Positions 45,217 to 57,362 of a DNA stretch of 64,000 nucleotides are shown piece after piece. How positions within the stretch are numbered: the stretch's first letter is position 1; every line of letters begins with the position of its first letter. A program made the position numbers and the translations under genes. The notes under the pieces were generated by a model. It saw only the letters and a program-made list of their open reading frames with translations. It did no database searches and had not been told where the DNA came from. Source of the stretch: Gyromitra esculenta (lineage: Eukaryota > Ascomycota > Pezizomycetes > Pezizales > Discinaceae); contig JBCAML010000011.1 in the NCBI GenBank assembly GCA_038503075.1, positions 558,001 to 622,000 of the forward strand, given 5' to 3'.

Positions 45217-45821
45217 CTATCCTCCTTTGAGGATAGGACCACCCGGAAGAACGTGAACCAAACGGTCGATTTTGCTATCGGTTCTCTCGAGCTTCCTATC
45301 CATTCTTTATCCGAGATCCTTCAAGTCCGATTTAACCTCGTGAACCTCGCATCTCATCTCGTCTAGCCGGATTTTGATGACCACGAGGTCCTAAAAGGAA
45401 ATAACCCATTAGTATGATTTCGTATCTCGAAAGACTAATTTCAACTCACCTTGTCCAGCTGAAAGAATCGTTCCCACGAAAAGTGTCCTGATGGAGAGTT
45501 CCTGGGAGTATCAGGTTCAGCCGAGTCGGTGCATTCGTCGTACTTCCGCTAAAGTAGCTTTCTACGAGCACCTACAAACAAGTACTAGAGGGTTCGAAGA
45601 CTTACTCCTATAGTAGTGAAGCTCTGATGCATCAACGGGCCAGTGAGATTCCGCAACGAACAGCCGGTAACCCAACGAGGGGCACGAAGAAACGACATCT
45701 CGATCGTAGTGGGGATCCGACCGATGGTCTCGTGCAGATCCGATGACTCTGGGCTCGATTCGCTATCGCTGTTGGTTCTCACCCTTGTGGGAATCTTAAG
45801 AGCGATGGAGAATATTGTCAA
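45217..45821 (-). pseudogene. Unknown protein fragment with in-frame stop, possibly decayed
   Basis: Three minus-strand exons fit together: 45821-45606 (no ATG at its 5' edge; the first ATG is at 45698, so an upstream exon may exist), 45548-45450 and 45390-45307, with GT-AG introns that keep frame. They read LHETIGRIPTTIEMSFLRAP, then RKYDECTDSAEPDTPRNSPS, then DLVVIKIRLDEMRCEVHEVK. A TAA at 45309-45307 ends the frame. The same frame continues without a stop to 45217 with similar charged, coiled-coil-like sequence (RMDRKLERTDSKIDRL), suggesting a nonsense mutation. Family unknown. Confidence 0.35.
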
Positions 45822-46466
45822 TTCTCGGGGGGAACGCTGCTAATAGAGCCTTTGCGCAGTCGGGGCTGGTGTTATTTTAAGTTATCTTGGCGTCGCCACC
45901 GAAGAGCGTGACAGATAGGGCTTCGATTTGATCTTCGCAGCAGAGGTCTAATAGCTGAATTAGACTCCCAGATCTTTCCTAGCTCGTTGCGCAGCCAATA
46001 CTTGACCCTTTTCCACGATTTTTGGTTTCCTAGAGAGCCGAGAAGTAGTCCTATCAGTGGAAAATTTCGATTTCAGGTACTTGGAGTTTGTTGCTAGTAC
46101 CACTGAGCTTGAAGTGTGGGAACATGCGCTGCAGCGTGGCAACACAAGATAGAGAGGTTAGCAGCGAGACAGAGGACCAATTGATCTCAAGTTTTCAAAA
46201 ACTAACGGTCTTTTTTTGATATCTCGACGGGAACGTCCTGAGTCATGTTGAGAGGTTTCCCGACGTATAAGGAGATATATATGGGCCCTATGCCCGTTCT
46301 CTAGTTCTCTTCTCTCTTCTCTCTTTACCGTGTTGCGCAAATCCAATATATATTCATTCTATTCAACCACACCAACGAAAAGCTGTACGAGTGATATAAC
46401 ATGAAGTTATCACAACTAAGAAATTCATCCTTGACCCAACCGAGAAACTTGGCCAAACTTTTTAGC
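45822..46466. other. Intergenic, unresolved
   Basis: A minus-strand frame at 45960-46145 is basic and protein-like (STDRTTSRLSRKPKIVEKGQ) and could be an upstream exon of the broken gene at 45.2-45.8 kb, but I could not link them with confidence. Confidence 0.3.
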
Positions 46467-48197
46467 CTAGTGCGAAAGACTCTGGGGGCGAGGAATAACT
46501 TTCTCCTTCTCAAGTTCCTGGAACGTCTCCTCATACGCCTAAGAAAAATATCATGTCAGTTCGCCCCTATCCGTTTCTCTAGTGAATTCGTGCTACATAC
46601 TTCCCAGGTATCTTTATAACCAGTCCAACCGAAATTTCTCGCCTTGGTCATACTGTGCACACAGGTCATCCAACCGGAATCAGTAACGTATCCCTTCTTT
46701 TTTATTTTACTGTGATAGCCAATACAATCACACAATCACTATAACGCTTACCTAATAACTATATCGTACGGTCTCCCGAGTACAAAGTTAGCAAACCCCC
46801 ATGTAGCTTTCTCAAGTGCATCTTCTCTCAACCCTTCCCGTTTCGAAATATTTGCCCACGCTTTCTTGACCTCATCTGTCTCCACCCATTGTGTCAAGTC
46901 AACTCTATTCTCTATTTCATTTGCCGACAATGTTCCGACAAGGCCCAAAGTATCGGCATAGGCCGCAAGCGGAGGATCTTGCGGGATCTTTTTCTTGCTA
47001 AACAACGGGGCAGGACGAGTAAATTGGTCAGGCGGAATGCGGACGCCGAAGTGCCTTGCAACGCGGGGCCACATGTTTTGCCAGGTTGAAGAATCGCCAT
47101 TAACGCAATTAATGCGTTCATCGCTGATATCGGGGTTGAGCGCTGCCCAGATTTCAAACTCTACAAGTCAAATGATGTTTATTAGTAAGGCTGTGGATTG
47201 AAGGCTATGGTAATTAGCGGTAGTAGTACCAGCGATAAGCTTCGAGTGGCTGTGGCTGTCATAGCCTGTGTAGAAACGGAGATTTCCGGGGAAAACAAAT
47301 GGCTCATCCAGTTCTTTACAAACAGTTGCATATATAGCAATCGCAGATGCGATGTTCATATAGTTCCCTATATACCAATCAGCGGTAGCCCCAAAACTAG
47401 GAAACTGATAGGTAGTTGATGGAAACGAAACACACCATGCGCAAACCCAATGATATCGTTCGGTTGTGCAATAATCTAGTCCAATCATTTGCTATCAATT
47501 TTAAACCTCCCGACTCGCGAGTTTGATGGATTAAACCAACCCAATCCCAGCTCTTATCCACGGCAGCCTTCACCAAGATATCCTCCTGAACATAATAAAA
47601 ATTCGGAGGCCTCCCTGCGCCATCCACACGTATGTCATGCTCTTCACACGGAAGTTTGACAGGACCATGTTGGACTATTAAATGCCACACATCCGTTAGC
47701 TACGACACAGCACCCAATCTCGTGGAAGAACGGGCCAATTGCCTCCGTAGTATTTCGCCCCGGTTGTCAAAACAACCCTCTTCAGCGCTTTTTCCTGCAG
47801 CCCTGCGATCTTCATGCCTTCCAAAAAATCTTCCAACATTTTCCCATTAACCCTTGCCATTTCCTCCTCTGACTCTCTCTCCATATATGCAGCGAAGAAA
47901 ACGAAGATCTTTTCCTTGCTCATATCGTGCTTCTTCAGCTCTTCAGCAATCTTCTCAGATCCTCCAAGGAGATCGAGAGGTGTGTGCTGAACATTCTCAG
48001 GCAGTTTTTCTTTCAGGGACCTAGAGACTGCGTGGATCTTGGTCCACTTTTTTGAATCGGCGGAGAGTGCCTTGACGAGTGCAAGACCAGTGATTCCTGA
48101 GTTTTTTGAGGGGGGGCGGAATTAGTCTATTGGGCAGAGCCCCGATTGGAAAACTAGGAGATTTACCAGTCGCTCCGGTTACAATTGCTGCAGGCAT
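46467..48197 (-). CDS. PRISE-like NAD(P)H-dependent reductase (extended SDR)
   Basis: Short-chain dehydrogenase of the progesterone 5-beta-reductase/iridoid synthase-like group; fungal members probably reduce enones, substrate unknown. Minus-strand exons 48197-48167, 48096-47743, 47674-47541, 47475-47436, 47367-47230, 47160-46752, 46652-46601, 46538-46467 (1230 nt, 409 residues). Motifs: IVTGATGITG (cofactor loop), RVVLTTGAKYYG joined to VQHGPVKLPCEE (catalytic Lys region), GRPPNFYYVQED (catalytic Tyr region), QPNDIIGFAHG joined to NYMNIASAIAIY, and a terminal KARNFGWTGYKDTWE. Without splicing the gene looks shattered; every junction is in phase. The intron at 47742-47675 uses a GC donor (gcaatt). 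Confidence 0.9.
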
Positions 48198-51100
48198 GGC
48201 TGATAGTCTATATCTGTTGCTTGTTTGTTGGGTAATATTTTGCAGAAACGAATTGGCAATAATTGACTGGTTCAAAGCGGTTTACAGACGGGGCTCGGGT
48301 CCGAACAGCGTAGATAACGAGGGGAATTTATGCTTAACAATCAAACTGTCGCTGTTGCCCTCGGAAACTACAAGTTAGTAGCTGGTGACGCTACATGATG
48401 TAACGCGTCTCGGGAATAACGCCGGTAATTGTAGTAGAAACTTAAACCCCGGAACCCCCACAGCTTTAATATAATTCTAGAATCTACTTCCTGAAGTCCT
48501 GGCTCAATCAGTGGCAGTGATATGTTTTGCTTGGTGAAAACGGGATTGCTCTCTGTCCGAAACATGCCTCCGTACAACCCTAACCCTTATCACATAGTGA
48601 GTTTCCGTCCTAACTTTACTAGCCCGCTAATAGTCCGCCAATATATAGAAAGATGGCTAGTGCTAAATAAGACTTTCGATGGTATTTCGATAGTATTTCT
48701 CCCCCTATTCTTAGTCTCCGTTGGTTAACTTAATATTTCTTTAACTAGCTGTATAATTCCACAAGTTCTACGAGGGATATACGTCGATAGTTAGGCAAAG
48801 ATTGACTAATATTTGCGCATGAAGTATCATGTTACTTCACGAGTTATCACATATGCGTGATGTTGACGTGGGTTTGACCTAAGGCTGTTAGGATCTCCCT
48901 TTTTTTTTTTTTTTTCCTTCTTCCAAGAAAACAAGTCTTGGTTATCTCGTGCGCCGGGTAGTTCACTTTACAACGTCTCTGTCAATCATATCTAAAACAC
49001 CTGATTCCGGCCAACTTCTCATTTTGCAACAAATCCTCTCCCCCACCCCCGATCAGCAGTCCTCCGAGAGGAGGAGGGGAGAGGTGAGGTGAGGTGAAAC
49101 TGGAATCCAGTTCATTGTTATCACTCTCCTTCAATACTACTGGTGTGCGCAAAAAACGCGCGTTTCAAGGCGTTTAGGGGCTCGATATCTATTTCTAGTC
49201 TATCTCTCATGAGCGCGAACGTCCAGTATTTAGCTCATAGTACCTGAGTCGGTTGTAATGGTGATATTGTCCCACTGAACTGGGACGAGTGGTATGAGTA
49301 CATGTATCTATGTAGTTCTAGCACCGGACATGAGCAGACATAAACACCTAGTCTCATGTCAGCCTACTGTGCGCAGCAGCCGAGACACTATGAGTCTAGC
49401 AGATACGCACGTTCTACGGAAGAGTAAAGTGCACGATTGGGCTTTGTAAATTTACATTTAGTACATGAAACGTATCGTATTGTTTTTTATATGTACGTTT
49501 TGTTTCACGGGGCATATCTAACTTACTACGACGTATCTCATGATCAACAAACTAAAAACCCTCGTCCCCTCTCAATTCCACTGTAATTCCAAGAAGAAAA
49601 CCCAATAGATTGTCATATCAGATACTTGGGCTGAAGTAATATGGGTTTATAGTAAACAAAAATACATAATTATTTGGGATGCTATGAATGTATTTCCTGG
49701 TACATTGGCATTCATGCATGTATACATCATTTGCAAGGCATCCCTGAAGAAATGAGATGATTCTTCCATTTGTATATAACTTCCAAAGATCGAATATACG
49801 TAGCTCTAGCTTAGAGGAAAGAGAGGGGGGCAAACACATGCAAAAAGACTCAACAGCTAGCTGATCATGAGACTCGAAAGGGAGAAACATCTATAATTCT
49901 ATCAAACACAGTGCATAACTCAATGGAACGATTGTGAGAAAATAAGAGGCAATATTGTAGATATCGCTTGTGGAACTTTTGACTAAGAGTTTGACAAAAA
50001 CGGTTGTTTTGAGAGATGCGGCTAGGGTGTTAGAGCCCAAAACAAAAGATTGATAAACGAGGGGAGGCAAAAAAAAAACCGAACGCCTGTTGAGATATTT
50101 TTCAAACCTTCGATATACAAGAAGCCATCACAAGAGCCCAGACTCTATAGTCTTTACCATTATTTTCTCTTATCTCTCTGGTGTGCTGTGATAGCATTCG
50201 TGGTGGTTGCATCGCAACTATTTTTTGAAATGCGAGTACCAACTATGGGCCACAGCGTAGATCTCCCGGGTGGTCTCACAGAATGATCCTAAATACGGGA
50301 AGTAGCGAATAGCGAGCAGCCCAGGTACACACTCCAAACTTATTCCCAACTCGAGCTCAAGTCTTCAGGGTGTTAAATTTACGCGTGGTGCGTAGCACGA
50401 ACTGCTGCATACCGAGTGAACGGTGCACGGGCCCCATACCCGTGTTAAAACCGGTTTACGAATAGAGAGCTCCGCGGCCAAAAAAAAACCTCGAGTTATG
50501 TACGATGTAATAATTATATTGTACACAGAAAAATCCTAGAACGAAGTTTCCACCGTAGAAATAGACTTGATGAAAGAAGGTTCAAGTACTAAGCTGCATT
50601 GGCATGCAATGATGCCTTTAATATATGGACGGAATGAGAGCCAATTGACTTGAAAAATAGTCTTAAAAAGCCCAATTTAATGTCCAATAAGAGTTGTAGA
50701 GAAAAGGAATCGAAAAGAATCGGGGAGACGAGATCAGGACATCAATGCAGAAACTGGATCTTGGTAAAATCTATGATTGGACGAAAGGAGTGTATGTAGT
50801 GATTTCCATGTATCGATAGTAGGCAACCCCCTGGGACAAATTCGGAGGTTCTCATAATCTACATACCACCGCATCTGCCAACGCATTTTCAGTTCAAATG
50901 TGCGAAATGCGATGATCATTTTTTTTCCTTCATCGGCGTCGGAAGTTTTCTTTGAGCTCCTCGGCATATATCTTAACGAACTTTCTAAAGCCACTCTTGT
51001 CGTCGGCGCCACCACCTACTAACGTTAGCACTGCGCGCGTACCACATGCTAAGGAGGTGGGGTACGTGAGGCTCAAACGCCGTAGCGGGATAGGTAGAAC

Positions 51101-52626
51101 ATCGTGGCGTACCTTCGAGTTTTGTACCTCCCATCTCACTGTAGTCGATTCTGTTCGTGCCTGTTAGGCGTCCATGAATACCTGACACCGCCCGATGAAA
51201 TGACGGACTCCTCAGCAACTTATCTGGTCAGTAGCCAATTCGTCACGAGTGCGTCTTCACAGATCATTGCCTCAGAGCATCAAATGTAGTTTCCATCTAC
51301 CAGCCCGCCATGCTGTGCAATTTAGGTGCGCATGAATGTGTGGATGCTTTCACCATCCTTGTATGGATTACGGTGATCCCAATGCCACGAAGCCAGCTTG
51401 GGGGAGGGGGGGTTAAACTCAACTCTTGCGACGAGCCAGGCCTGCGCATCATGGTGTCAGTCTGCGTCCGGTGTGTTTCCGATTGTGGATCTCAAGGATT
51501 GTACAAGGCCGAGGCGTGGAGATGAAACGAAGCACACAAGGTAAGATAGGGTATTGACACACTTCAAAGACACGTATCCAGAGGGTCATTGCAGTCCCTG
51601 ATTTCGCGATGGATGTGGTAAGTCAGATGACTTTGGGCCAGGGACTCCCTGTTTCTGGGGGCGCCGAAGCACTGTCTCCTTTTCCGTTGGCCGTCTTTGT
51701 TTGTCTCGGAGCCTTTCTCTCCCTGTGGAGGATGTGGGCGTGGTTGTGGGGGTGAGTGAGCCTTACGGTGGAGGGTGGATGGTGGTGGTGAGGGGATGCA
51801 GGTGTTCTGTACCTGTGACCGTGACTGGGGGCGAACTGGCTCCCTGGAAAAGTTCCCACACAGAGTAACCCGCAGACTCGCGGGCTGACAAAGCGCAGCC
51901 GGCGACCGACTTAGAGCGGCAGCCGGAGTTCGTCTCTCGGGCTGAAGCAAGAACACTCTCCTCCACACGGGCCTGCTGCACGATACCGTCGTTACTGCTG
52001 CACGGGTATGAATACCTCTGGATACACCAGATAAGCTCCAGCTGCATACATCAGGTAGAAGCCAATGGCCGCATCCGCCCTTTCTCCATGGCCACAGCCT
52101 GGACGTAGACCGCTGTAACTGAACTCCGGACTGGGCTGCGGATTGACACGACGTCATTGATTGGGGTCTGGAAGCTTGAAAGAAGGTTCTCAGCTGCGGC
52201 GACGGGCCCCCGCTACGGTATCATGATGTGCACAAACGCACTCTACACGTATGAGATCAACAGAACAGGTTCAGCCGGTATCGTCTGGGAGCACGGACAA
52301 AGCGATGATGGCCCACAGTGGCAAGCTGCGGGCGCGGCGGACGGGAGGCTATGCGGAGCCAAACATCGAGAGATTCTCGTTTCGTCTCTTCCAATCACCA
52401 TATCCCACATACATGCATCCCCATCCCTCCCTCCCAGGATCCCACCCCATCCATCCCTCTCCTCATCCCTCCATCTCAGACCCCGGACACAAGCAGCAGC
52501 AGCAAGGTGAGGCTCTGTGTAAGCGCTGTGCAATGGGAGAGAGAGAAACCACGATCCCCAACACACATGGAGATGGACAGGAAGGATCCGGCGTGGAGTG
52601 TGCGTTGAAGTGGCTAGACGCCTAGG

Positions 52627-52662
52627 TGATTGATTGATTGATTGATTGATTGACTGATTGAT
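52627..52662 (+). repeat. (TGAT)n microsatellite
   Basis: Nine tetranucleotide units, one reading TGAC. Complementary in sense to the (ATCA)n array about 355 bp downstream. Confidence 0.9.
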
Positions 52663-53016
52663 GGCCTGCCTGATGTACTCGAGTTATGTGGGCTGCCGCT
52701 ACACGACTCTCTTCCGCAGCACAAAGTAAAAGTCGACAGGTTCTGTGCCTGTAGATAGGCGCTTCTGTTCTATTTCAACGGAACCCCATCTCATACATGT
52801 ACCTACACAGGGTCTCTCTTGTCTCTGGTGGTCAGCCTTAGCACTGGTATCTGGGTTTCCCAGGAACCCATCGGCCAAGTCTGGGCAGTCTCTCCTTATC
52901 CTTTGACTGGCTCTTCTGGCAGGACGGAGTTTCGCCAGTGACTGATCGTGAAGCACAAGACAACAACGGTTTTTCCGCAGTCTGACCTGACACTGCTCGA
53001 GTAGACACACGGTCGC

Positions 53017-53056
53017 AATCAATCAATCAATCAGTCAATCAGTCCGTCAATCAATC
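53017..53056 (+). repeat. (AATC)n microsatellite, inverted partner
   Basis: About ten AATC-type units with two GTC variants, on the opposite sense to the upstream (TGAT)n array. Confidence 0.9.
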
Positions 53057-53383
53057 TCTCGTGCCCGCAGTGAGCGCAGCCTCCTTGACACCCCCCTCCT
53101 TCCTTGACACCCCCCTCTGTATCCCTTTCTACTCAGAACTCTCTCCCACGCGATCTGCGTCCCCCCCCCATAGCCAGGGCTGCTCATAAGGACCCCCCTC
53201 TCCCCACCATTGCGAGAAAAAAATACCTCTCGTCCACGCCCAGCCCAAACCTCTCAGCCATATAACTTCCTCAGAATTCATTTCACGACTGCCAAACTCC
53301 TTCCCATTATCTACATTTACCGCCGATCTTTCACCATTCTGTTTCCACCGCAGCCCGTTCGCCAGCTCCTAACCCTGCTTCCG

Positions 53384-54879
53384 ATGTCCCATCACATCTG
53401 GAGGCCCGGGAGCCATCACAGCCATGTAGTCTCCCGTTCACGATCTCGACGGCGGGGACGTTCAGCAGACAGGGGCATTCCGTGGTTCCTGTTGCAGGCG
53501 CACGCTGGTAAGTCAATCACGATACCGTCCGTATATTTGCTTTTTTCCGCATGGAGACAAGAGAAAAAACCAAAACAAAAGCTGTGCTTCAACGTGGGGT
53601 GGGAATTTACGCAACCCACTAAGGCGGCCAATTTTTTTTTGGTTGTGGGACTTCTACTACTTCCACGAATGTGACAAAACAAGGCTAATACGGGGGGTGG
53701 TTTTTTTTTGTGATACGCAGACCTCAAAAAAAAGTTCTATGAAATCGAGTATCTACAAAACGACCGATTCTATGATCAGGAAGAAGGCTCTCAGTGGAAG
53801 ATCAATGACTCGCCTGAAGTCACCTCGCGAAATCGGTACTCCAATATCTCCGCTTGGGAGAAAAATCGCGTCAAATTGAAGGTCCCGGCAAAGCACTGCG
53901 ATTACATCAATGCCTCTCCGATAGCTCTCAATAGTCGAAAGGACAATTCTGTGAAGCGATATATCTGCACGCAGGTTCGTAGACCTTAAATTACCCCGAC
54001 TGGCCGTCCTGCAGAACCTTGAGTGTGTTCTGGCAACTTTTGGCGGGTGTGGGGAGGATCAGGCGAATGCACGAATCGACAGCTGACTCTTGTGTTACCA
54101 CATTTTCTAGGGTCCCAGGGAGGCACAATTCAATCACATATGGCGGATGGTATGGCAGGAGACCGAAGAGGTAGCCGTAATTGTCATGCTCACAAAGACA
54201 TGTGAGCTTGGACGGGATAAATGTTTTCAATACTTCCCGGAGAAGGTTGAGGATGGTCCCTGGGCTATTAACAGTGAGGACGAATTTGGAGATGGGTTTA
54301 AAGCGACTATCAGGTGTGTCGAAAAGACTAAGGATAAGAGAAGTTCATGCATCGTACGGAAGATCACCATGAGGGTTGACGACAAGGAGAAAACCGTGTG
54401 GCATCTGTTATTCGAGGGCTGGCCGGACTTTAACGTCCCTGAGGGCGAAAATCGGAGTGCTTTACTGGAGACGATCAAGCTAGCGAACGAGAAGAACAGT
54501 GGTCCTCACAACCCACTTGTTGTGCATTGTCAGCCACCCTCTTCCATTTCATTTAGTTTATCGGTAGCTAATCCCTCCGCGTTATACAGGCAGCGCCGGC
54601 GTTGGTAGATCAGGAACTTTTGTAACACTTGATCACTTCATCCGCGAGATTGACAGTGGAACGATTGGCGTTGATGAGCGAGAAGACCTCATATTTGAGA
54701 CAGTCAATCAGCTCAGAGAGCAGCGGATGTACATGGTCCAGAGTTTGGCCCAGTTCGAGTTCTTATATCAGGTCTGCAAGGAAAGGTTCCAGCGGCGGGG
54801 AAAGTCTGCTTCACCGCCCGGCGCGATCCTAGATGACCTGGTTGAGACCGACGAGGAGGTTGATGGCGGGGTGGTGTAG
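53384..54879 (+). CDS. Protein tyrosine phosphatase (classical, Ptp1/Pyp-like)
   Basis: Dephosphorylates phosphotyrosine, in fungi typically on MAP kinases. Exons 53384-53507, 53721-53974, 54111-54528, 54590-54879 (1086 nt, 361 residues). A basic SR-rich N-terminus (residues 1-35) precedes the PTP domain: NRYSNISAWEKNRVKL (pTyr loop region), DYINAS, ICTQGPREAQFNHIWRMVWQ, FEGWPDFNVPE (WPD loop, Asp232), HCSAGVGRSGT (P-loop, Cys266) and QSLAQFEFLYQ (Q loop). The catalytic Cys codon is split by the third intron (T|GC). Length matches small single-domain fungal PTPs. Start at 53384 is the first ATG; the open frame upstream to 53210 has none. Confidence 0.95.
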
Positions 54880-57362
54880 CGCTCATGACTGTCCCTCTTT
54901 GTCCGCTCCTCGAACTCTTAAGACTCTAAAGGAGCCGATACTCTTCACCCACTTCTCTTTCTTTCTTTCCAGCAAGTTCTCGGCCATATAGGCGTTGCAT
55001 TCTTTACAATTTCCGGGGGTTTATTTGTTTCTATCGAGTCTTTTATTATTTTTTTATGCTAGGGAGAGGTATGGAATAAAGGATTGGAGTTATCATTTTT
55101 GTTTTCTAAACCTTTTCTTTCTTATTTTCCGTCATGATAGGAAATGTATGGATGCATGGGAACGGTCAAGCGGGGGGGGTGGGGATGGAAGGATTGGAGT
55201 TTGGTTTTTTTTATATCTTTCTTCTTGATATTATATAATTATACCATGTATCGACCACCTATCGTTGGCAGAGACGATACTATAATTATGACCATTATGC
55301 TCCGTTGATGGGTAGTTGGTTTAGACGTACTGTGTATTTACAGGGGGGGAATTGGATTTGTAATATTTTCTGTGCCAGATCGAAGAATCTACCGGGACAA
55401 GTCTCAAATAGCCTGAATTCGAGGTAAAACGGTTACAACTTCTCACGATGATCACCAGGTGAAGTGGCAGTTGGTCTCGTGTCACAGTCGATCACTCGCC
55501 CCCAGATGTTGTCTGGTCACGAGGTTCGATTGAAACTTTAGCCTATTCCTTTCTTGGACGGCTGACCGTATAACGGCGATGAGTGATCCGGGTAAGGGCA
55601 AGAGGGCGAAGAACATAGGGCAGATGGCCGGAACGGACAAGGAACAATAATCAGATCTCGCTTTTTAGAGAATAGAGATCTATTATCTAGTTTAATTATA
55701 GATACCTTATTCATGTGAACGGCTACCGGTCTCGAAAATGACTATAGGGAGAAACATCACTTAGCGTTAGAGGCTTAAACACTTGGGATTTAGTAAGAGA
55801 GAAGAAAAAAAAGGGTTGCTAAACGATGACAGGCACACACACATCCAACCAGTTTGAAGGAGAAGGTTATTGCAGAGACCCGAAATCACTACCCAGATGG
55901 ATGTTAAGGTCCCGGACACTCGGGATACTGGTGGCGACAGAGACAGCTGGTCAAAGCTGACTAGAATCTCAGGCTCCCGGCGAGACTAAATTTAATGTTG
56001 AGGCTCGCTTGTACGGGGGGGCAACTTGCTTTAGCTGACTAATCGATAGACGAGCCCCTCTTTTGGTTTAGCTTGGATTACTAATAATCGGATCTTGCGA
56101 GTTAAGCATGCCAATGATAGCTACATGTATATCTTGTGTGGAGATGATGAATGCTTCTCGCATAAGCCCGCTCTGCTAGCTGAAGAATTGTGGCAGAGCC
56201 GAATCAACCTTGGATATTATAGTAGTATCACCATTCTTTACCGCATCAGGCCTATCAATAATGATTGCCGAGAGAAGGAGGAATACCCATAAAGCCAGTC
56301 ATTCTGAGTAAACTAAGATGAACTACGTGGCAGTGGATATCTATCAATAACTAGCCAAACACGCTGGCTTTTATATTTAACTCGTGGATGAAGAATCTGT
56401 AGTTTTCGTATCACTCGTAAGACCTCCATGTATCTAATTTTCCTGTTCTCCACCGGGATCTCACTAAGCAGGTAATTGCATACTGGAGCTAACCTAGGAG
56501 AATGAAATCATTCATTGGGTAGTAGAAATTGCCACAGTAATGTACAGATTTAAAGTTGACCTCATACCCACCAAAATAGCCAACAATCTCAGAGTAAAAA
56601 TCTTAGGCTTATTTTTCCATCGATCGTTTTTAACCAATAATTTTAATCACGTGTTCCCTACATATTCACATGCATTTAGAGATGGATGCAATGTGTGGGG
56701 AAGTGAAACCCGACCAAATGAAATGAACCTGATATTCATTTATCCAACCACACATGTTAAATAAATGAAAACCACAGTGGCTCCTGGAGTCGCGACGAAA
56801 CTGGGGCTCTGACAAAAGTACCTGCGGAACTGCATTTTTGATGAAGGGTAACGAAAAATGGGGCTTGGAACTAGAAATTTCTGTAGTTGCAACCCTTGTT
56901 CATCAAAGCACCAATTTCACCGGGCACGAATTTTCCCGGGCATGAAAGCTGTCAACCACCTTTCTCCCATGGTGATGGTGGTGGCGTTTCAGGGACCTGC
57001 AGATCTTTATCCTTTCTTTCTTTTTTCTCCTGGACCATTGTTGGTCAAGATCGGGATCTCCACTGGTTGGCTGCAACTCATCACTCATCGCATCGCGGAA
57101 AAAAAAAAACCTGATGCAGAATTTTTTTTCTTCTTCTTCAATCAGTCGTTCAAGATTTGTAACAAAGAAATGAAAAAAAAAAAAATGCATGAAAAAGCCC
57201 CTAATACACAAAATACACCTTTCTCTTCCCCGTCTTCCTGCATGCATGCATTTCTCCCCCTCCTAGGATGAATAGGATTTACTAAAAGTGGGGAAAATTT
57301 GTCGATGCAGAAGATTTGTCGATAGCGAAAGAGCGAAAGAAGTTTCTTAGTGAGGTTTCTCT
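54880..57362. other. About 2.5-kb convergent spacer
   Basis: Between the 3' ends of the phosphatase and VanZ-like genes. AT-rich, with short frames only and no motif. One TACATGTA at 56122. Confidence 0.45.

Larger units (their letters stand above)
48198..53383. other. About 5.2-kb gene-poor region
   Basis: No gene could be supported. Contents seen: a T16 run at 48900-48915, a GGTGAGGTGA-type purine repeat near 49085, and TACATGTA at 49299 and 52794. A GC-richer segment at 51.5-52.6 kb has open frames on both strands but no family motif. There are two opposed tetranucleotide arrays (52627-52662 and 53017-53056), and a duplicated CTTGACACCCCCCTC near 53085-53115. The C/T-rich end belongs to the phosphatase promoter. 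Confidence 0.4.

Noticed and set aside
47696..47760. Apparent frame breaks in the PRISE-type gene
   Set aside because: All breaks are explained by eight phased exons, one with a GC donor; the gene looks intact.
51564..52157. 197-codon minus-strand frame upstream of the phosphatase
   Set aside because: GC-richer DNA gives long frames on both strands here; Arg/Ser/Pro/Cys-rich product with no motif or splice pattern.
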